This document shows, in pieces, positions 8,677-18,034 of a stretch of DNA of 64,000 nt. Every line of letters begins with the position of its first letter. Position 1 is the first letter of the stretch. The stretch is taken from contig JALWQH010000043.1 in the NCBI GenBank assembly GCA_027083135.1, positions 1-64,000 of the forward strand, read 5' to 3'. The notes under the pieces were generated by a model. It made no database searches. It was not told the origin of the DNA and saw only the letters and a program-made list of their open reading frames with translations. The position numbers and the translations under genes are program-made. The stretch is from Desulfurococcales archaeon. Lineage in GTDB: Archaea > Thermoproteota > Thermoprotei_A > Sulfolobales > WAQK01.

Positions 8677-9080
8677 CAACACGCATAGTAATCTCCTCAG
8701 GCAGGCGTAAAACCGCCAGGGCTAGGGCTATCATAAAACCTGGTAAGGGGAGAGTATGGGTGAATGGAATAGCGCTTGAAGTATATCCAATAGAGCTTGC
8801 ACGCATGAAGATAATGGAGCCCTTGCTCCTAGCAGGGGAGCTGAGGAAACATGTGGATATAAAGGTGAATGTGCGTGGAGGAGGATATATGAGCCAGGCT
8901 GAAGCCGCAGCCATCGCTATAGCTAGAGGCCTGCTAGCATACACCAATAATAATGAAACCCTTAAGACCATATACACGGATTATAATAGAGTCCTCCTAG
9001 CAGGAGATCCTAGGCAAACAGAGCCTAAGAAGTGGATGAGATATAGTGCTAGGAGGCGTAAGCAGAAGTCGTATAGGTGA
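8673..9080 (+). CDS. rps9: 30S ribosomal protein S9
   Basis: S9 with the archaeal SSGRRKTARARAIIKPGKG block and the C-terminal RYSARRRKQKSYR tail, whose terminal arginine reaches the P-site tRNA in ribosome structures. A GTG at 8655 would give six more residues, but TTG at 8673 is better: it overlaps the L13 stop by TTGA and has a perfect GGAGGTG ribosome-binding site at 8657-8663, nine bases upstream. The product is then 135 residues. Confidence 0.93.
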   Translation: MTTRIVISSGRRKTARARAIIKPGKGRVWVNGIALEVYPIELARMKIMEPLLLAGELRKHVDIKVNVRGGGYMSQAEAAAIAIARGLLAYTNNNETLKTIYTDYNRVLLAGDPRQTEPKKWMRYSARRRKQKSYR

Positions 9081-9089
9081 TCAGTATTG

Positions 9090-9287
9090 ATGGTGCCTAT
9101 AAGGTGCTTCACGTGCGGAGCCCCACTAGCAGATAAGTGGGAGGAGTTTAAACGCCGAGTAGATGCAGGAGAGGATCCTGAGAAAGTGCTGGATGATCTA
9201 GGGGTTAAGAGATACTGCTGCAGAAAGACGCTTATATCCCATATAGAACTGATACGCGAGATAGCTAGGCTATCCAGAGTTGCATGA
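9090..9287 (+). CDS. rpoN: DNA-directed RNA polymerase subunit Rpo10 (N)
   Basis: A 65-residue zinc protein of the Rpb10 family, which helps the Rpo3-Rpo11 platform fold. The diagnostic motifs are IRCFTCG at the N-terminus and RYCCR at residues about 42-46, giving the four zinc cysteines. A TTG three bases earlier is possible, but ATG 9090 matches the family start [10 protein letters not shown]. The genes rpoK and enolase, which often sit next in archaea, are not present between this gene and S2. Confidence 0.95.
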   Translation: MVPIRCFTCGAPLADKWEEFKRRVDAGEDPEKVLDDLGVKRYCCRKTLISHIELIREIARLSRVA

Positions 9288-9298
9288 GGTGTGTATCC

Positions 9299-9931
9299 AT
9301 GTCCGCAGAAGAGTCGGAGCAAGCTAAGCCCAAAACAATAGAGCTTCTCATACCCTTAGAGCAGTACCTGGCTGCAGGCGTACATATAGGTACACATATA
9401 TGTAATAAATACATGGAGCGATTTGTCTATAGGGTTAGGCCCGACGGGCTCTACGTGCTGGATGTAAGGAAGGTTGACGAGAGGATAAGGATAGCCGCAC
9501 GCTTCATATCACGCTACGATCCCGAGAAAATCCTAGCAGTATCTGTCAGGCAGTATGGCGGGAGACCTGTAGAAAAGTTCTGCAGCCTAGTAAGATGCAA
9601 ACCTGTAACTGGAAGATTCATACCTGGAACACTGACCAATCCCAGGCTTCAATACTACGTGGAGCCCGACCTCCTGATAATAACTGATCCTAGGGCTGAC
9701 GCCCAGGCGATAAGCGAGGCAGCCGAGATGGGTATACCTGTGGTGGCTCTAGCAGACACGGATAATAAAATCGAGTTCATAGACCTCATAATACCTGCCA
9801 ACAATAAGGGTAGGAAATCCCTAGCACTAATATACTGGCTACTAGCACGGCAGGTTCTAAGAGAGCGTGGCGAGCTGGCGCCTGACGCTGAACTCCCCGT
9901 ACCTGTAGAGGAGTTCGAGGCAAAGCCTTAA
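9299..9931 (+). CDS. rps2: 30S ribosomal protein S2
   Basis: Archaeal S2 (eukaryal SA family), about 210 residues, with [21 protein letters not shown], then [34 protein letters not shown] in blocks, and [25 protein letters not shown]. The start ATG 9299 (MSAEESEQ) has GAGGTG at 9287-9292, six bases upstream; an alternative ATG at 9284 overlaps the rpoN stop. It ends the ribosomal/RNA polymerase operon. Confidence 0.95.
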   Translation: MSAEESEQAKPKTIELLIPLEQYLAAGVHIGTHICNKYMERFVYRVRPDGLYVLDVRKVDERIRIAARFISRYDPEKILAVSVRQYGGRPVEKFCSLVRCKPVTGRFIPGTLTNPRLQYYVEPDLLIITDPRADAQAISEAAEMGIPVVALADTDNKIEFIDLIIPANNKGRKSLALIYWLLARQVLRERGELAPDAELPVPVEEFEAKP

Positions 9932-10021
9932 ACAAGACTGAGCACCCTGCAATCCACGTAGATATTATTTTAACATCAAGCAACATTGTCTTAAAACAAG
10001 GCTACCATACATGCTTAGCCG

Positions 10022-10945
10022 ATGAAACAGCCCTTATTATCCTCCCATCCTCCTCATATATCCATGGTGCCAGCCGTGGCAGCTGAGTCCAGGATAACCC
10101 GTTATCCAGCTGTTGCAGGAATGTTCTATGAGGCTGATGAGAAGGGGTTAAGACAGCAGATCGAGTGGAGCTTCAAGCACCCGGTGGGTCCAGGCAAGCT
10201 TCCCGAGAAACCCGTGCATCCCCTCCACGGGTTCGTAGGCTACGTCTCACCTCATGCGGGATACCTGTATAGTGGTCCAGTAGCTGCGCACAGCTACTAC
10301 AAGTTATCTCAGAAAGGCGTACCTGAAACCATAGTGATAGCAGGCCCCAATCATACAGGCTTAGGCTCAATGGTATCAGTAATGGTGGAAGGCTCATGGA
10401 TGACTCCCCTAGGGAGAGTTGAGATAGACAGCGAGTTCGCCGAAGCCCTGGTTAAGCATAGCAGATATGCTGACCCTGACACTAGGGCGCATATCCATGA
10501 GCATTCAGTTGAGGTTCAGATACCCTTCCTACAATACATATATGGTGATAGTTTCAGAATAGTGCCTATAGTCATGCTTACACAGATGCTCCGCACCTCG
10601 GAGGATCTCGCATCAGCGATTATAAGGGCGGCAGATGAGACGGGGAGAAAGATGGTATTCATAGCCAGCAGCGACTTCAGCCACTACGTGCCGCATAGCG
10701 AAGCATATAGGCGGGACAAGCATGCAATAGACGCTATAATAAGGCTGGATGCACCAGGACTCTTCGAAGCAGTGGAGAAATACGAGATCTCCATGTGCGG
10801 GCCGGGCCCCGTAGCCACACTGATATTGCTGGCCAAGCATTACGGGGGAGCGGGAGCCACTCTTCTCAAATATGCTACGTCAGGGGATACTAGTGGCGAT
10901 AAGGGCATGGTTGTCGGCTATGCATCCATAGAGGCGCCAGCCTAG
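10022..10945 (+). CDS. Memo-family protein
   Basis: A 307-residue MEMO1-family protein (AMMECR1-linked superfamily). Visible family motifs are RYPAVAGMFYEAD, SPHAGYLYSGPVAAHSYY, HSVEVQIPFLQ and SSDFSHYVP, which carry the conserved histidines of the presumed metal or redox site, and the late CGPGP cysteine. The biochemical role in archaea is unknown. The gene often sits between S2 and isoprenoid genes in crenarchaea, as here. The start is uncertain: ATG 10022 is listed, but ATG 10064 (MVPAVAAES) would also keep the whole family domain. Confidence 0.85.
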   Translation: MKQPLLSSHPPHISMVPAVAAESRITRYPAVAGMFYEADEKGLRQQIEWSFKHPVGPGKLPEKPVHPLHGFVGYVSPHAGYLYSGPVAAHSYYKLSQKGVPETIVIAGPNHTGLGSMVSVMVEGSWMTPLGRVEIDSEFAEALVKHSRYADPDTRAHIHEHSVEVQIPFLQYIYGDSFRIVPIVMLTQMLRTSEDLASAIIRAADETGRKMVFIASSDFSHYVPHSEAYRRDKHAIDAIIRLDAPGLFEAVEKYEISMCGPGPVATLILLAKHYGGAGATLLKYATSGDTSGDKGMVVGYASIEAPA

Positions 10946-10953
10946 AATGCAAG

Positions 10954-11730
10954 GTGCAGGCTTTGATAAGCTTAGAGTACCCCGCCCCCATACCGTTTTC
11001 AGGTATACCTATACCTGGAAGAAACAATCCCTTCCTAGTGATCCATGCCTCCTTGAAGCTACGTGTGAAAATCAGCATTGGGAATGCTGGCTGCAATGTG
11101 GGAGGAGCAGTGATCCCAGGATTAAGCAGCATTATATGCAGGTATAAGGCCAGGCTCGAGGAGGCCCTAGGAGCTAGAATAGGCATGAACCTTGAAGCTG
11201 AGGCTGCAGGCTTGATGCCGCGTTCCTCGCTGATAGCCCTACTCACGTTAGCTATGATAGAAGCCCTGGGCTTAGAGTCAGGGTACAGCTTCTCAGACGA
11301 AGAGAAGCTTAGCTACGCATCAATACTGGATGCATCCTCCGGTTATCGGGGATGGCCCTCCTCCCTGCTACGTGCAGTAAGGGAGTCAGCTGTGCTTAAG
11401 ACTCCTTTAATATATAGGGAGGGGGAGGGAAGCATAGCTCTTCCAAGACTCCTAAATGCAGCAGCGCATAAATGCATAGCCGTAGATAAGCCTCCCATCC
11501 TGCCCGATGAAAGCCTGGCCAATGCTGTGACACATCTATCAGGAACACTCACATTGAAAACAGCGGAGGCTTTCAGGAAGCATGACTTGGAGGCTATTAG
11601 AGAATACTGGCGTATGGAGGATGGATTATGGTACTCCCTATGGGGTATAATGCCTAGCCGAAACCATAAGACAGCTCCTGATATTGGAGGTGCCTGCATC
11701 ATTGAAGTCTCAGAGCCTAAAAGTACTTAA
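10954..11730 (+). CDS. Divergent GHMP-kinase-family protein in mevalonate-pathway cluster
   Basis: A 258-residue protein whose place directly before isopentenyl phosphate kinase and IPP isomerase suggests a GHMP kinase such as mevalonate kinase. The sequence is only weakly like one: the phosphate loop, normally PxGxGLGSSAA, appears as EAAGLMPRSSLIAL (about residues 83-96), and a C-terminal glycine-rich strand (PDIGGACIIEV) may match motif 3. No clear N-terminal PGKVxLxGEH block is seen. It may be a very divergent kinase or have lost activity. GTG start at 10954, or TTG at 10963; the end overlaps the next gene by about 29 bases. Confidence 0.5.
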   Translation: MQALISLEYPAPIPFSGIPIPGRNNPFLVIHASLKLRVKISIGNAGCNVGGAVIPGLSSIICRYKARLEEALGARIGMNLEAEAAGLMPRSSLIALLTLAMIEALGLESGYSFSDEEKLSYASILDASSGYRGWPSSLLRAVRESAVLKTPLIYREGEGSIALPRLLNAAAHKCIAVDKPPILPDESLANAVTHLSGTLTLKTAEAFRKHDLEAIREYWRMEDGLWYSLWGIMPSRNHKTAPDIGGACIIEVSEPKST

Positions 11731-12496
11731 GATAGGTGGAAGCCTCTTCTCCGATAAGAGGAGGCCCTACAGCTTAAGGCTGAGCCGCTTAGTGGAGATA
11801 GGGGGAGAGATAGCTGAGGCTTTGAAAAGAACGGGCAGTAGTTTAGTAATAGTTCATGGCGGCGGATCATACGGCCACTACGTAGCATCACTGCACTTGA
11901 AGGAGAAGGGAAGATACGATGGCGAGGCATTCTCACTCATAGCCGACACAATGCTTGAATTATCCCTTACCATAAGTGATGCCCTAAGATCATCAGGCCT
12001 CAGGACAGCAGTGTATTCGACGCATGCGTTGTGGAGTAAAGAGGGCTTAAATACAGCCCCGCTAACGTATGCCTTAAGGCTTGGCGTAATACCTGTACTC
12101 TACGGGGACATTGTAATAGATGAGAGTGAAGCCAAGATAGTTTCAGGGGACATACTGGTAAGGGATGCTGCAATCCGCCTAGGAGCAGAGGCCGCTTATT
12201 TTGCATCCGACGTGGATGGCATTTATGACCGCCCGCCCTCGGAGCCTGGCGCACGTCTAATCAAGGCGATTTGCCCTAGGGAAGCAGAGGCCTTAGCCTC
12301 AGGTTTCTCAGAGGATAAGGCGCCTGTAGATGTTACAGGCGGAATAGCACTTAAGCTCAGAGTAATGGCTGAAATGGCTTCGAGGGGTGTAAAGGCCATA
12401 TTCTTCAACGGCCTTAAACGAGGCTCATTTTATATGGCGCTAACCAATACCTTACAGCAGTACAGCATGGTTGCGCCATGCAGGAATGGGTGGTGA
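11702..12496 (+). CDS. ipk: Isopentenyl phosphate kinase
   Basis: An amino-acid-kinase-fold enzyme of about 264 residues that phosphorylates isopentenyl phosphate to IPP, the last step of the archaeal mevalonate route. Motifs: KIGGSL at the N-terminus, VHGGGSYGH (about residues 51-59) with H59 as the family's hallmark catalytic histidine, and ASDVDGIYDRPP with VDVTGGIALKL further on. Of the possible starts, TTG 11702 has a GGAGGTG site at 11686-11692 with nine-base spacing, the same arrangement as S9; TTG 11684 would place that site inside the gene. Confidence 0.92.
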   Translation: MKSQSLKVLKIGGSLFSDKRRPYSLRLSRLVEIGGEIAEALKRTGSSLVIVHGGGSYGHYVASLHLKEKGRYDGEAFSLIADTMLELSLTISDALRSSGLRTAVYSTHALWSKEGLNTAPLTYALRLGVIPVLYGDIVIDESEAKIVSGDILVRDAAIRLGAEAAYFASDVDGIYDRPPSEPGARLIKAICPREAEALASGFSEDKAPVDVTGGIALKLRVMAEMASRGVKAIFFNGLKRGSFYMALTNTLQQYSMVAPCRNGW

Positions 12497-12499
12497 TTA

Positions 12500-13609
12500 T
12501 TGGAGACTCCTAGGAGAAAGCTTGAACACATAGATGTAGTGATGAATGAGAGGGTTGAAGGCTTTGCCGACACCCTTCTAGGAGACGTTATACTTGCGCA
12601 TAAAGCATTACCTGAAACAGACCTTAACACAGTATCCCTCACTACAACGTTTCTAGGCAAGAGGATCTCAGCCCCCATAATGATAACAGGCATGACCGGG
12701 GGGCACCCCAACACAGCTGAGATAAATGCAGGCCTAGCAATGGTTGCTGAGAATATGGGGATAGCCTTAGGGGTAGGCAGTCAGCGTGCAGCCATAGAGG
12801 ATCCAAAACTCTCCTACACTTACAGGGTTGCCCGGGAGAATGCCCCTACAATACCGCTCATAGCAAACCTAGGAGCAGTGCAGCTTAACAAGGGATACTG
12901 GATACGTGAAGCTGAGCGAGCTGTTGAAATGCTTGAAGCCGATGCCCTAGCACTCCACCTCAATGCGGCTCAAGAGGCCTTCCAGCCTGAAGGGGACACT
13001 GAGTTCAGAGGCCTTACCTCAAAGATATGTAAGCTGGCGGACATGCTTCAAGTACCAGTGATAGTTAAGGAGACAGGGGCAGGCTTATCCAGAGAGGATG
13101 TGGAGAGCCTCTGGAACTGCGGTATAAGATACTTCGATGTAAGTGGAGCGGGGGGTACAAGCTGGATAGCCGTCGAGATGTACAGGGCTAGGAGGAAGAA
13201 CAACATCCTCTACTCCAAGACCGCTGAATCCTTCCTTGAATGGGGGATACCTACAGCTGCAAGTATCATTGAAGCCAGGCTTGCTGCCCCCTCAGCCACC
13301 ATTATAGGAAGCGGGGGGATAAGGAGAGGCATAGATGCAGCGAAAGCTATAGCATTAGGGGCAGATATAGCAGGCTTAGCTCTGCCGGCTTTAAGGAGAC
13401 TACTGATGGGCGGCGAGAAAGCCCTCAAAGATTATCTCGGTGAAATAATACATGGGCTCAAGGTAGCAGTATTCCTTGCAGGATGCGGCTCGCCCACCTG
13501 TCTCCGCCAAACTAGTAGAATCATTGTTAAGGGGAATCTGAAGGATTGGCTGGAGGCTAGGGGGATTTCATGGAGCCACTACCTTAAGGTTAAACAACAA
13601 AAGATTTAG
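12500..13609 (+). CDS. fni: Type 2 isopentenyl-diphosphate delta-isomerase
   Basis: A 369-residue FMN- and NAD(P)H-dependent TIM-barrel isomerase that interconverts IPP and DMAPP. Motifs: RKLEHIDV at the start, MITGMTGGHPN, GVGSQRAAIED, HLNAAQEAFQPEGD (substrate pocket with N and Q), VKETGAGLS and DVSGAGGTSW, then GSGGIRRGIDAAKAIALGA. TTG start at 12500, three bases after the kinase stop, with GGTGGTGA upstream. Confidence 0.94.
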   Translation: METPRRKLEHIDVVMNERVEGFADTLLGDVILAHKALPETDLNTVSLTTTFLGKRISAPIMITGMTGGHPNTAEINAGLAMVAENMGIALGVGSQRAAIEDPKLSYTYRVARENAPTIPLIANLGAVQLNKGYWIREAERAVEMLEADALALHLNAAQEAFQPEGDTEFRGLTSKICKLADMLQVPVIVKETGAGLSREDVESLWNCGIRYFDVSGAGGTSWIAVEMYRARRKNNILYSKTAESFLEWGIPTAASIIEARLAAPSATIIGSGGIRRGIDAAKAIALGADIAGLALPALRRLLMGGEKALKDYLGEIIHGLKVAVFLAGCGSPTCLRQTSRIIVKGNLKDWLEARGISWSHYLKVKQQKI

Positions 13610-13652
13610 CCCCGCCCTCCAAGGCATCCCCGGATAATGAGTGGTGACATGC

Positions 13653-14648
13653 ATGAGGATAGGCGAGTATGCCAGGCACGTGGCAGGCATGGTTGACTCG
13701 TACATCTACTCCTTCGTTAAGGGCAGGCCTGCCGAGCTCTACGAGGCATCCCTCCACTTAGTTAAGGCTGGTGGGAAGAGGCTGAGGCCAACCATAGCTG
13801 CACTTACATGTAGGCTTGTAGGAGGATGCGAGGACACAGTGATCCCCGCGGCCTCTGCCTTAGAGCTCATACACGTCTTCACATTAATCCACGACGACAT
13901 TATGGATAGAGATGATATGAGGAGAGGTGTACCTACAGTACATGTTGTATGGGGGGAGCCGATGGCTATAACAGCAGGGGATCTATTATTTGCCAAGGCT
14001 TTAGAATCAGCCGCAGGGCTTGCTGAGAGAGGAGTAGATGCATCCAGAGTAGTAGAAGTTATGAGGAGGCTGGCCAAGGCAACTGCAATTGTTGCCGAGG
14101 GGCAGGCCTTAGACATGCTCTTCGAGAAGCGTGAAGATGTAAGCATAGAGGAATACATGGATATGATACGTAGGAAGACGGGAGCCCTCATAGAGGCCTC
14201 ATCCACCATAGGGGGATTAGCCTGCGGCGCTAGTAGAGGGGATGTTGAAAGGCTCTCAGCCTATGGTATGAATATAGGTGTAGCGTTCCAAATACAGGAT
14301 GATATTCTAGGCATATATGGATCCGAGGAGAGGCTTGGAAAACCCGTTTACAGTGATTTACGGGAGGGGAAGAAGACTCTGCTAACCATATATGCATTAA
14401 AGCATCTCGACGAGGATAGAGCGCAGCACGTGAGACGCGTGCTGGGGAGAAGAGACGCATCGCGCTCCGAGTACGAGGCGGCAGCAGAACTCATAAGGGA
14501 GAGCGGAGCACTAGACTATGCTAGAAGGCTGGCTAAAAGCTTGGTTGAAGAGGCCCTATCATCTCTTAGAGGAATAAATGTGAGGGATGAAGAGGCCTTT
14601 AAGCTGCTCGAGGAGCTGGCGTTATTCGTTGTGGAGAGGGAGCACTAG
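13653..14648 (+). CDS. idsA: Geranylgeranyl diphosphate synthase (short-chain polyprenyl synthase)
   Basis: A trans-prenyltransferase of about 331 residues that builds the C20 (possibly C15) precursor of archaeal ether lipids. The first aspartate-rich motif is DDIMD (81-85) and the second QDDILG (about 215-220). Phenylalanine sits five residues before the first motif (F76), the chain-length position known from Sulfolobus GGPP synthase, which supports a C20 product. GKRLRP binds diphosphate. GTG 13641 and ATG 13653 are both possible; ATG 13653 follows GGTGA and gives the usual family start. Confidence 0.9.
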   Translation: MRIGEYARHVAGMVDSYIYSFVKGRPAELYEASLHLVKAGGKRLRPTIAALTCRLVGGCEDTVIPAASALELIHVFTLIHDDIMDRDDMRRGVPTVHVVWGEPMAITAGDLLFAKALESAAGLAERGVDASRVVEVMRRLAKATAIVAEGQALDMLFEKREDVSIEEYMDMIRRKTGALIEASSTIGGLACGASRGDVERLSAYGMNIGVAFQIQDDILGIYGSEERLGKPVYSDLREGKKTLLTIYALKHLDEDRAQHVRRVLGRRDASRSEYEAAAELIRESGALDYARRLAKSLVEEALSSLRGINVRDEEAFKLLEELALFVVEREH

Positions 14649-14722
14649 AATTGCTGTCCACGGGTTATTTATACTCCGGGCAAGGAAGGTTGAATTCATA
14701 GTTGCATGGAGAGTGGGAGTAG

Positions 14723-16498
14723 ATGAATGCAGAGCCTAGCAGCGAGGTATCCCCTGAGAATATCAGGGAGTTAGTGTTGAAACATGCCCTGGCTAATGCT
14801 GTTGCACATGGAGGCAAGGCATCTCCAGGAGCTGTTATGGGCAAGGTCATAGCCGAGCGCCCTGAACTGAGAATACATGCGCGGAGAATAGCTGAGATAG
14901 TGGCCCAGGTGGTAAGGGAAGTCAATGCTATGAGTGTGGAGGAACAGCGAAGAATAGTGGAGGAAAGATGGCCTGAGCTGCTCGGCAGGAGAAAGGTGAG
15001 ATCAGAGGAGAAGCTTGAACTCCCACCACTACCCAACGCTGTGCCAGGCCATGTTAAAACGAGATTTGCGCCTAATCCCGACTTCGTCCTACATATTGGT
15101 AATGCTAGGCCTGCAGTGCTGAGCTACGAGTATGCCTCCATGTATAAAGGCTCAATGGTGCTGAGATTCGAGGATACTGATCCTCGTACTAAGAGGCCTC
15201 TACCCGAATCATATAGGGCTATAAAAGAGGATCTAAGGTGGCTGGGTATAAAATGGGATGAAGAGTACGTGCAGTCTCTTAGAATGAGCATCTATTATAG
15301 GATAGCGGCTGAGCTGATAAGGCGTGGAGGAGCATATGTAGACACCTGCAGCTCCAATGAGTTCAATAAATATAGAATTGCAGGTAAGCCGTGTCCGCAT
15401 AGGGAGAGAAGCGTAGAGGAGCAGCTTGAAGATTGGGATAAAATGCTTTCAGGCAATTATGGTGAGGGGGAAGCTGTTCTCAGAGTTAAAACTGATTTAC
15501 ACTATCCTGATCCCTCTGTCCGCGACTGGGTGGCATTCAGAATAATAGATACTTCCCGTACACCTCACCCTCTGGTTGGAGACAAGTACTCTGTGTGGCC
15601 GACCTACAATTTCGCCGCAGCTGTTGATGATCACCTCATGGGTGTGACCCACATTCTGCGTGGAAAGGAGCATGCGACAAACACTGTTAAGCAGAAATTC
15701 CTCTACAGCCACCTAGGATGGAGGTATCCTGAGACTGTTCATTTTGGGAGGCTGCGGCTGGAAGGCTTCATGATGAGTAAGTCGAGGATAAGGGAGCTTC
15801 TAGAATCAAGGCCTGGAGAATATGAAGGGTTCAGTGACCCGAGATTCGGAACCCTGGCAGCGCTTAGGGCCAGAGGCTTCCTACCAGAAGCTATTAGGAG
15901 AATCATACTTCATGTTGGAGTAAAAGGCGTGGATGCAACCATAAGCTTCGAAAACCTGGCTGCAATGAATAGGAAAATCCTGGATCCATTGGCTGACAGA
16001 TACATGTTTGTAAGCAATCCAGTTAAACTAGTAGTGGAAAACATGCCTCCAAGCCTCGAAGCAAGGATCCCCTATCATCCATCAAAACCTGAGAAGGGGG
16101 GAAGGAGGCTACTCGTACATGCAGGGGAACCCATTTACATCTCATCAAACGATAAGAGGCTATTTGAATCACACAAGCTTGTAAGGCTCATGGAGCTAGG
16201 CAATGTCACACCCATAGAGATCGGGGAGAATATCGTGGTATGCAGGTTTCATAGCAGGTCGTTGGAGGAGGCTAGGAGGCATAATGCACCCATAGTACAA
16301 TGGGTGCCTGAGAACTCCTCTATCCCCGTAGTCGTCAAGAAGCCTGCTGGGGACAGGCTGCTTAGAATTAGGGGGCTAGGCGAGCATCACCTCGCAAAGC
16401 TGGCTCCCGGCGCTCAGATCCAATTCCTCAGGTTCGGCTTCGTCAAGCTCAGCAGCATTAGATCAGACATCATTGAAGCATACTATACCCATCCCTAG
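14723..16498 (+). CDS. gltX: Glutamyl-tRNA synthetase (archaeal, class I)
   Basis: A 591-residue enzyme of the archaeal GluRS/GlnRS branch that charges tRNA-Glu (and probably tRNA-Gln in organisms using the amidotransferase). The HIGH motif reads HIGN within [19 protein letters not shown], and the KMSKS motif reads MMSKS. The beta-barrel anticodon domain follows residue about 400. ATG at 14723 has GTGGGAG upstream. The N-terminal roughly 100 residues are the helical extension typical of archaeal forms. Confidence 0.95.
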   Translation: MNAEPSSEVSPENIRELVLKHALANAVAHGGKASPGAVMGKVIAERPELRIHARRIAEIVAQVVREVNAMSVEEQRRIVEERWPELLGRRKVRSEEKLELPPLPNAVPGHVKTRFAPNPDFVLHIGNARPAVLSYEYASMYKGSMVLRFEDTDPRTKRPLPESYRAIKEDLRWLGIKWDEEYVQSLRMSIYYRIAAELIRRGGAYVDTCSSNEFNKYRIAGKPCPHRERSVEEQLEDWDKMLSGNYGEGEAVLRVKTDLHYPDPSVRDWVAFRIIDTSRTPHPLVGDKYSVWPTYNFAAAVDDHLMGVTHILRGKEHATNTVKQKFLYSHLGWRYPETVHFGRLRLEGFMMSKSRIRELLESRPGEYEGFSDPRFGTLAALRARGFLPEAIRRIILHVGVKGVDATISFENLAAMNRKILDPLADRYMFVSNPVKLVVENMPPSLEARIPYHPSKPEKGGRRLLVHAGEPIYISSNDKRLFESHKLVRLMELGNVTPIEIGENIVVCRFHSRSLEEARRHNAPIVQWVPENSSIPVVVKKPAGDRLLRIRGLGEHHLAKLAPGAQIQFLRFGFVKLSSIRSDIIEAYYTHP

Positions 16499-16572
16499 CA
16501 CAACCAGCAGAAAACAATAATAATCCTCGGCTATTAGGATGCTCCGACGACCTATATGGGAGGAGGATGACC

Positions 16573-16953
16573 ATGAGCAAACCATTCTATGTGAGATTCG
16601 AAATGCCCTCAGACCTAGCTGAACAAGTATATGAGCTTGTGGCTAAGGCTAGGGAGACAGGGAAAGTGAAGAAAGGCACCAATGAGACAACAAAGGCTGT
16701 TGAACGGGGGATAGCTAAGCTCGTAGTAATAGCTGAGGACGTGGATCCACCTGAGATTGTAGCGCATCTACCGCTCCTCTGCGAGGAGAAGAAAATCCCC
16801 TACGCCTACGTGCCAAGCAAGAAGAGGCTAGGCGAGGCGGCAGGAATAGAAGTAGCTGCAGCCAGCGTAGCTGTGCTGGACGCTGGGGAAGCCAGGGGCC
16901 TCCTAGAAGACATTGTGAGAAAGGTTAACGAGCTGAAGACGAAGAGCGCCTAA
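16573..16953 (+). CDS. rpl7ae: 50S ribosomal protein L7Ae
   Basis: A kink-turn RNA-binding protein of about 126 residues, a part of the ribosome, of C/D and H/ACA guide RNPs and of RNase P. The core [30 protein letters not shown] and [13 protein letters not shown] is a near-perfect family match. ATG 16573 (MSKPFYV) is preferred over ATG 16567, because GGGAGGAGG at 16558-16566 would touch the earlier start. The gene is convergent with S28e, which is unusual. The gap 16954-17009 holds a CTTTTTCC T-run near 16990 that may terminate it. Confidence 0.95.
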   Translation: MSKPFYVRFEMPSDLAEQVYELVAKARETGKVKKGTNETTKAVERGIAKLVVIAEDVDPPEIVAHLPLLCEEKKIPYAYVPSKKRLGEAAGIEVAAASVAVLDAGEARGLLEDIVRKVNELKTKSA

Positions 16954-17009
16954 TAGCGCCGAGCAGTATAAGCGCTCTGCATCTATAACAGCTTTTTCCA
17001 TCTAATATT

Positions 17010-17252
17010 CTACCTTCTCCTAGAGAGTTTCCGCGCCTCTCTCTCAGTCTCTCTGAGGATGACTATGTCTCCCAGCCTCACAGGCCCCTTAATATTCCTC
17101 GTTATTATTCTGCCCTTATCCCTACCTTCAAGCACCCTGACACGCACCTGTATTATCTCGCCTGTGACCCCTGTCCGCCCTATAATCTGTATAACCTCTG
17201 CTGGGAACCCTATGCTCTCCACTATGCTGTCCTCCTCTTTCACCCGGCTCAT
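17010..17252 (-). CDS. rps28e: 30S ribosomal protein S28e
   Basis: An 80-residue S28e, at the exit-channel side of the small subunit. Recognised from [37 protein letters not shown] and the ending [15 protein letters not shown]. Start ATG 17252, or GTG 17261. The gene lies on the minus strand although L7Ae, L24e and NDK around it are on the plus strand; in many archaea these run together as one operon, so this gene looks flipped in place. Confidence 0.95.
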   Translation of the reverse strand: MSRVKEEDSIVESIGFPAEVIQIIGRTGVTGEIIQVRVRVLEGRDKGRIITRNIKGPVRLGDIVILRETEREARKLSRRR

Positions 17253-17374
17253 AGTTAACACCAGGCTAGACGAGCATCCTGCACTCTATAAACCTTGCCC
17301 TGCCTGATAGTGAGACTTAAAAACCCGAATCCCTTCTAGGAGAAGCGACGGCGTGGCCGGAGAGGTGTACAGGT

Positions 17375-17575
17375 ATGCCTAGAATAGTTAGATGCGAGTT
17401 CTGCGGGCGTGTAATAGAGCCTGGCACAGGCATAATGTACGTTAAGAACGATGGATCCATACACTGGTATTGCTCCAGCAAGTGCTTTAAAAACGCCTTG
17501 AAGCTTAGGAGGAATCCCAGGAAACTCAAGTGGGCTAAGCATGAAAGGATATCTGGTAGGATCACTTCTAGGTAA
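17375..17575 (+). CDS. rpl24e: 50S ribosomal protein L24e
   Basis: A 66-residue zinc ribosomal protein. The zinc motif is CEFCG at the N-terminus with [13 protein letters not shown] about 25 residues later (CxxC ... CxxxC), followed by the basic [13 protein letters not shown] 17375 has GGAGAGGTG upstream, and a CTTAAAAA element at about 17312 fits a promoter. Because S28e upstream points the other way, this gene needs its own promoter. Confidence 0.95.
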   Translation: MPRIVRCEFCGRVIEPGTGIMYVKNDGSIHWYCSSKCFKNALKLRRNPRKLKWAKHERISGRITSR

Positions 17576-17618
17576 CACTTTAATTATTCTCTCACAGTCC
17601 CCTTCAGTGTGATGAATC

Positions 17619-18032
17619 ATGGGTGTTGAGAGAACATTCGTGATGGTGAAGCCAGACGGAGTTGCCAGAGGGCTTGTGGGAGAAGTGATCTCGAGGTTTG
17701 AGAAGAAGGGGCTTAGAATAATTGCCCTAAAGATGCTGAGGATGAGCAGAGAGCAGGCGGAGGAACTATACTCGGTGCATAGGGGCAAGCCCTTCTATAA
17801 TAGCCTGGTTGACTTTGTAACTTCGGGCCCAGTAGTGGTAATGATACTGGAGGGTGAGAGCGCCATAGATGTCGTGAGGATAATGATAGGGCCAACTGAT
17901 GGGCGTAAAGCTCCTCCAGGAACCATACGCGGCGACTTCGCCCTATCCATACAGGAAAACATAGTGCATGCCTCAGACTCTCCTGAGAGCTATAAGAGGG
18001 AGCACGTGATATTCTTCCCCGATGTAGAGTGA
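17619..18032 (+). CDS. ndk: Nucleoside diphosphate kinase
   Basis: A 137-residue NDK of usual size that equalises nucleoside triphosphate pools by way of a phosphohistidine. Motifs: [35 protein letters not shown] and the active site [11 protein letters not shown], where the histidine is the phosphate carrier. ATG 17619. A CTTTAATTATT stretch at about 17578 may be its TATA box. It ends two bases before the convergent aIF5B gene. Confidence 0.96.
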   Translation: MGVERTFVMVKPDGVARGLVGEVISRFEKKGLRIIALKMLRMSREQAEELYSVHRGKPFYNSLVDFVTSGPVVVMILEGESAIDVVRIMIGPTDGRKAPPGTIRGDFALSIQENIVHASDSPESYKREHVIFFPDVE

Positions 18033-18034
18033 TG

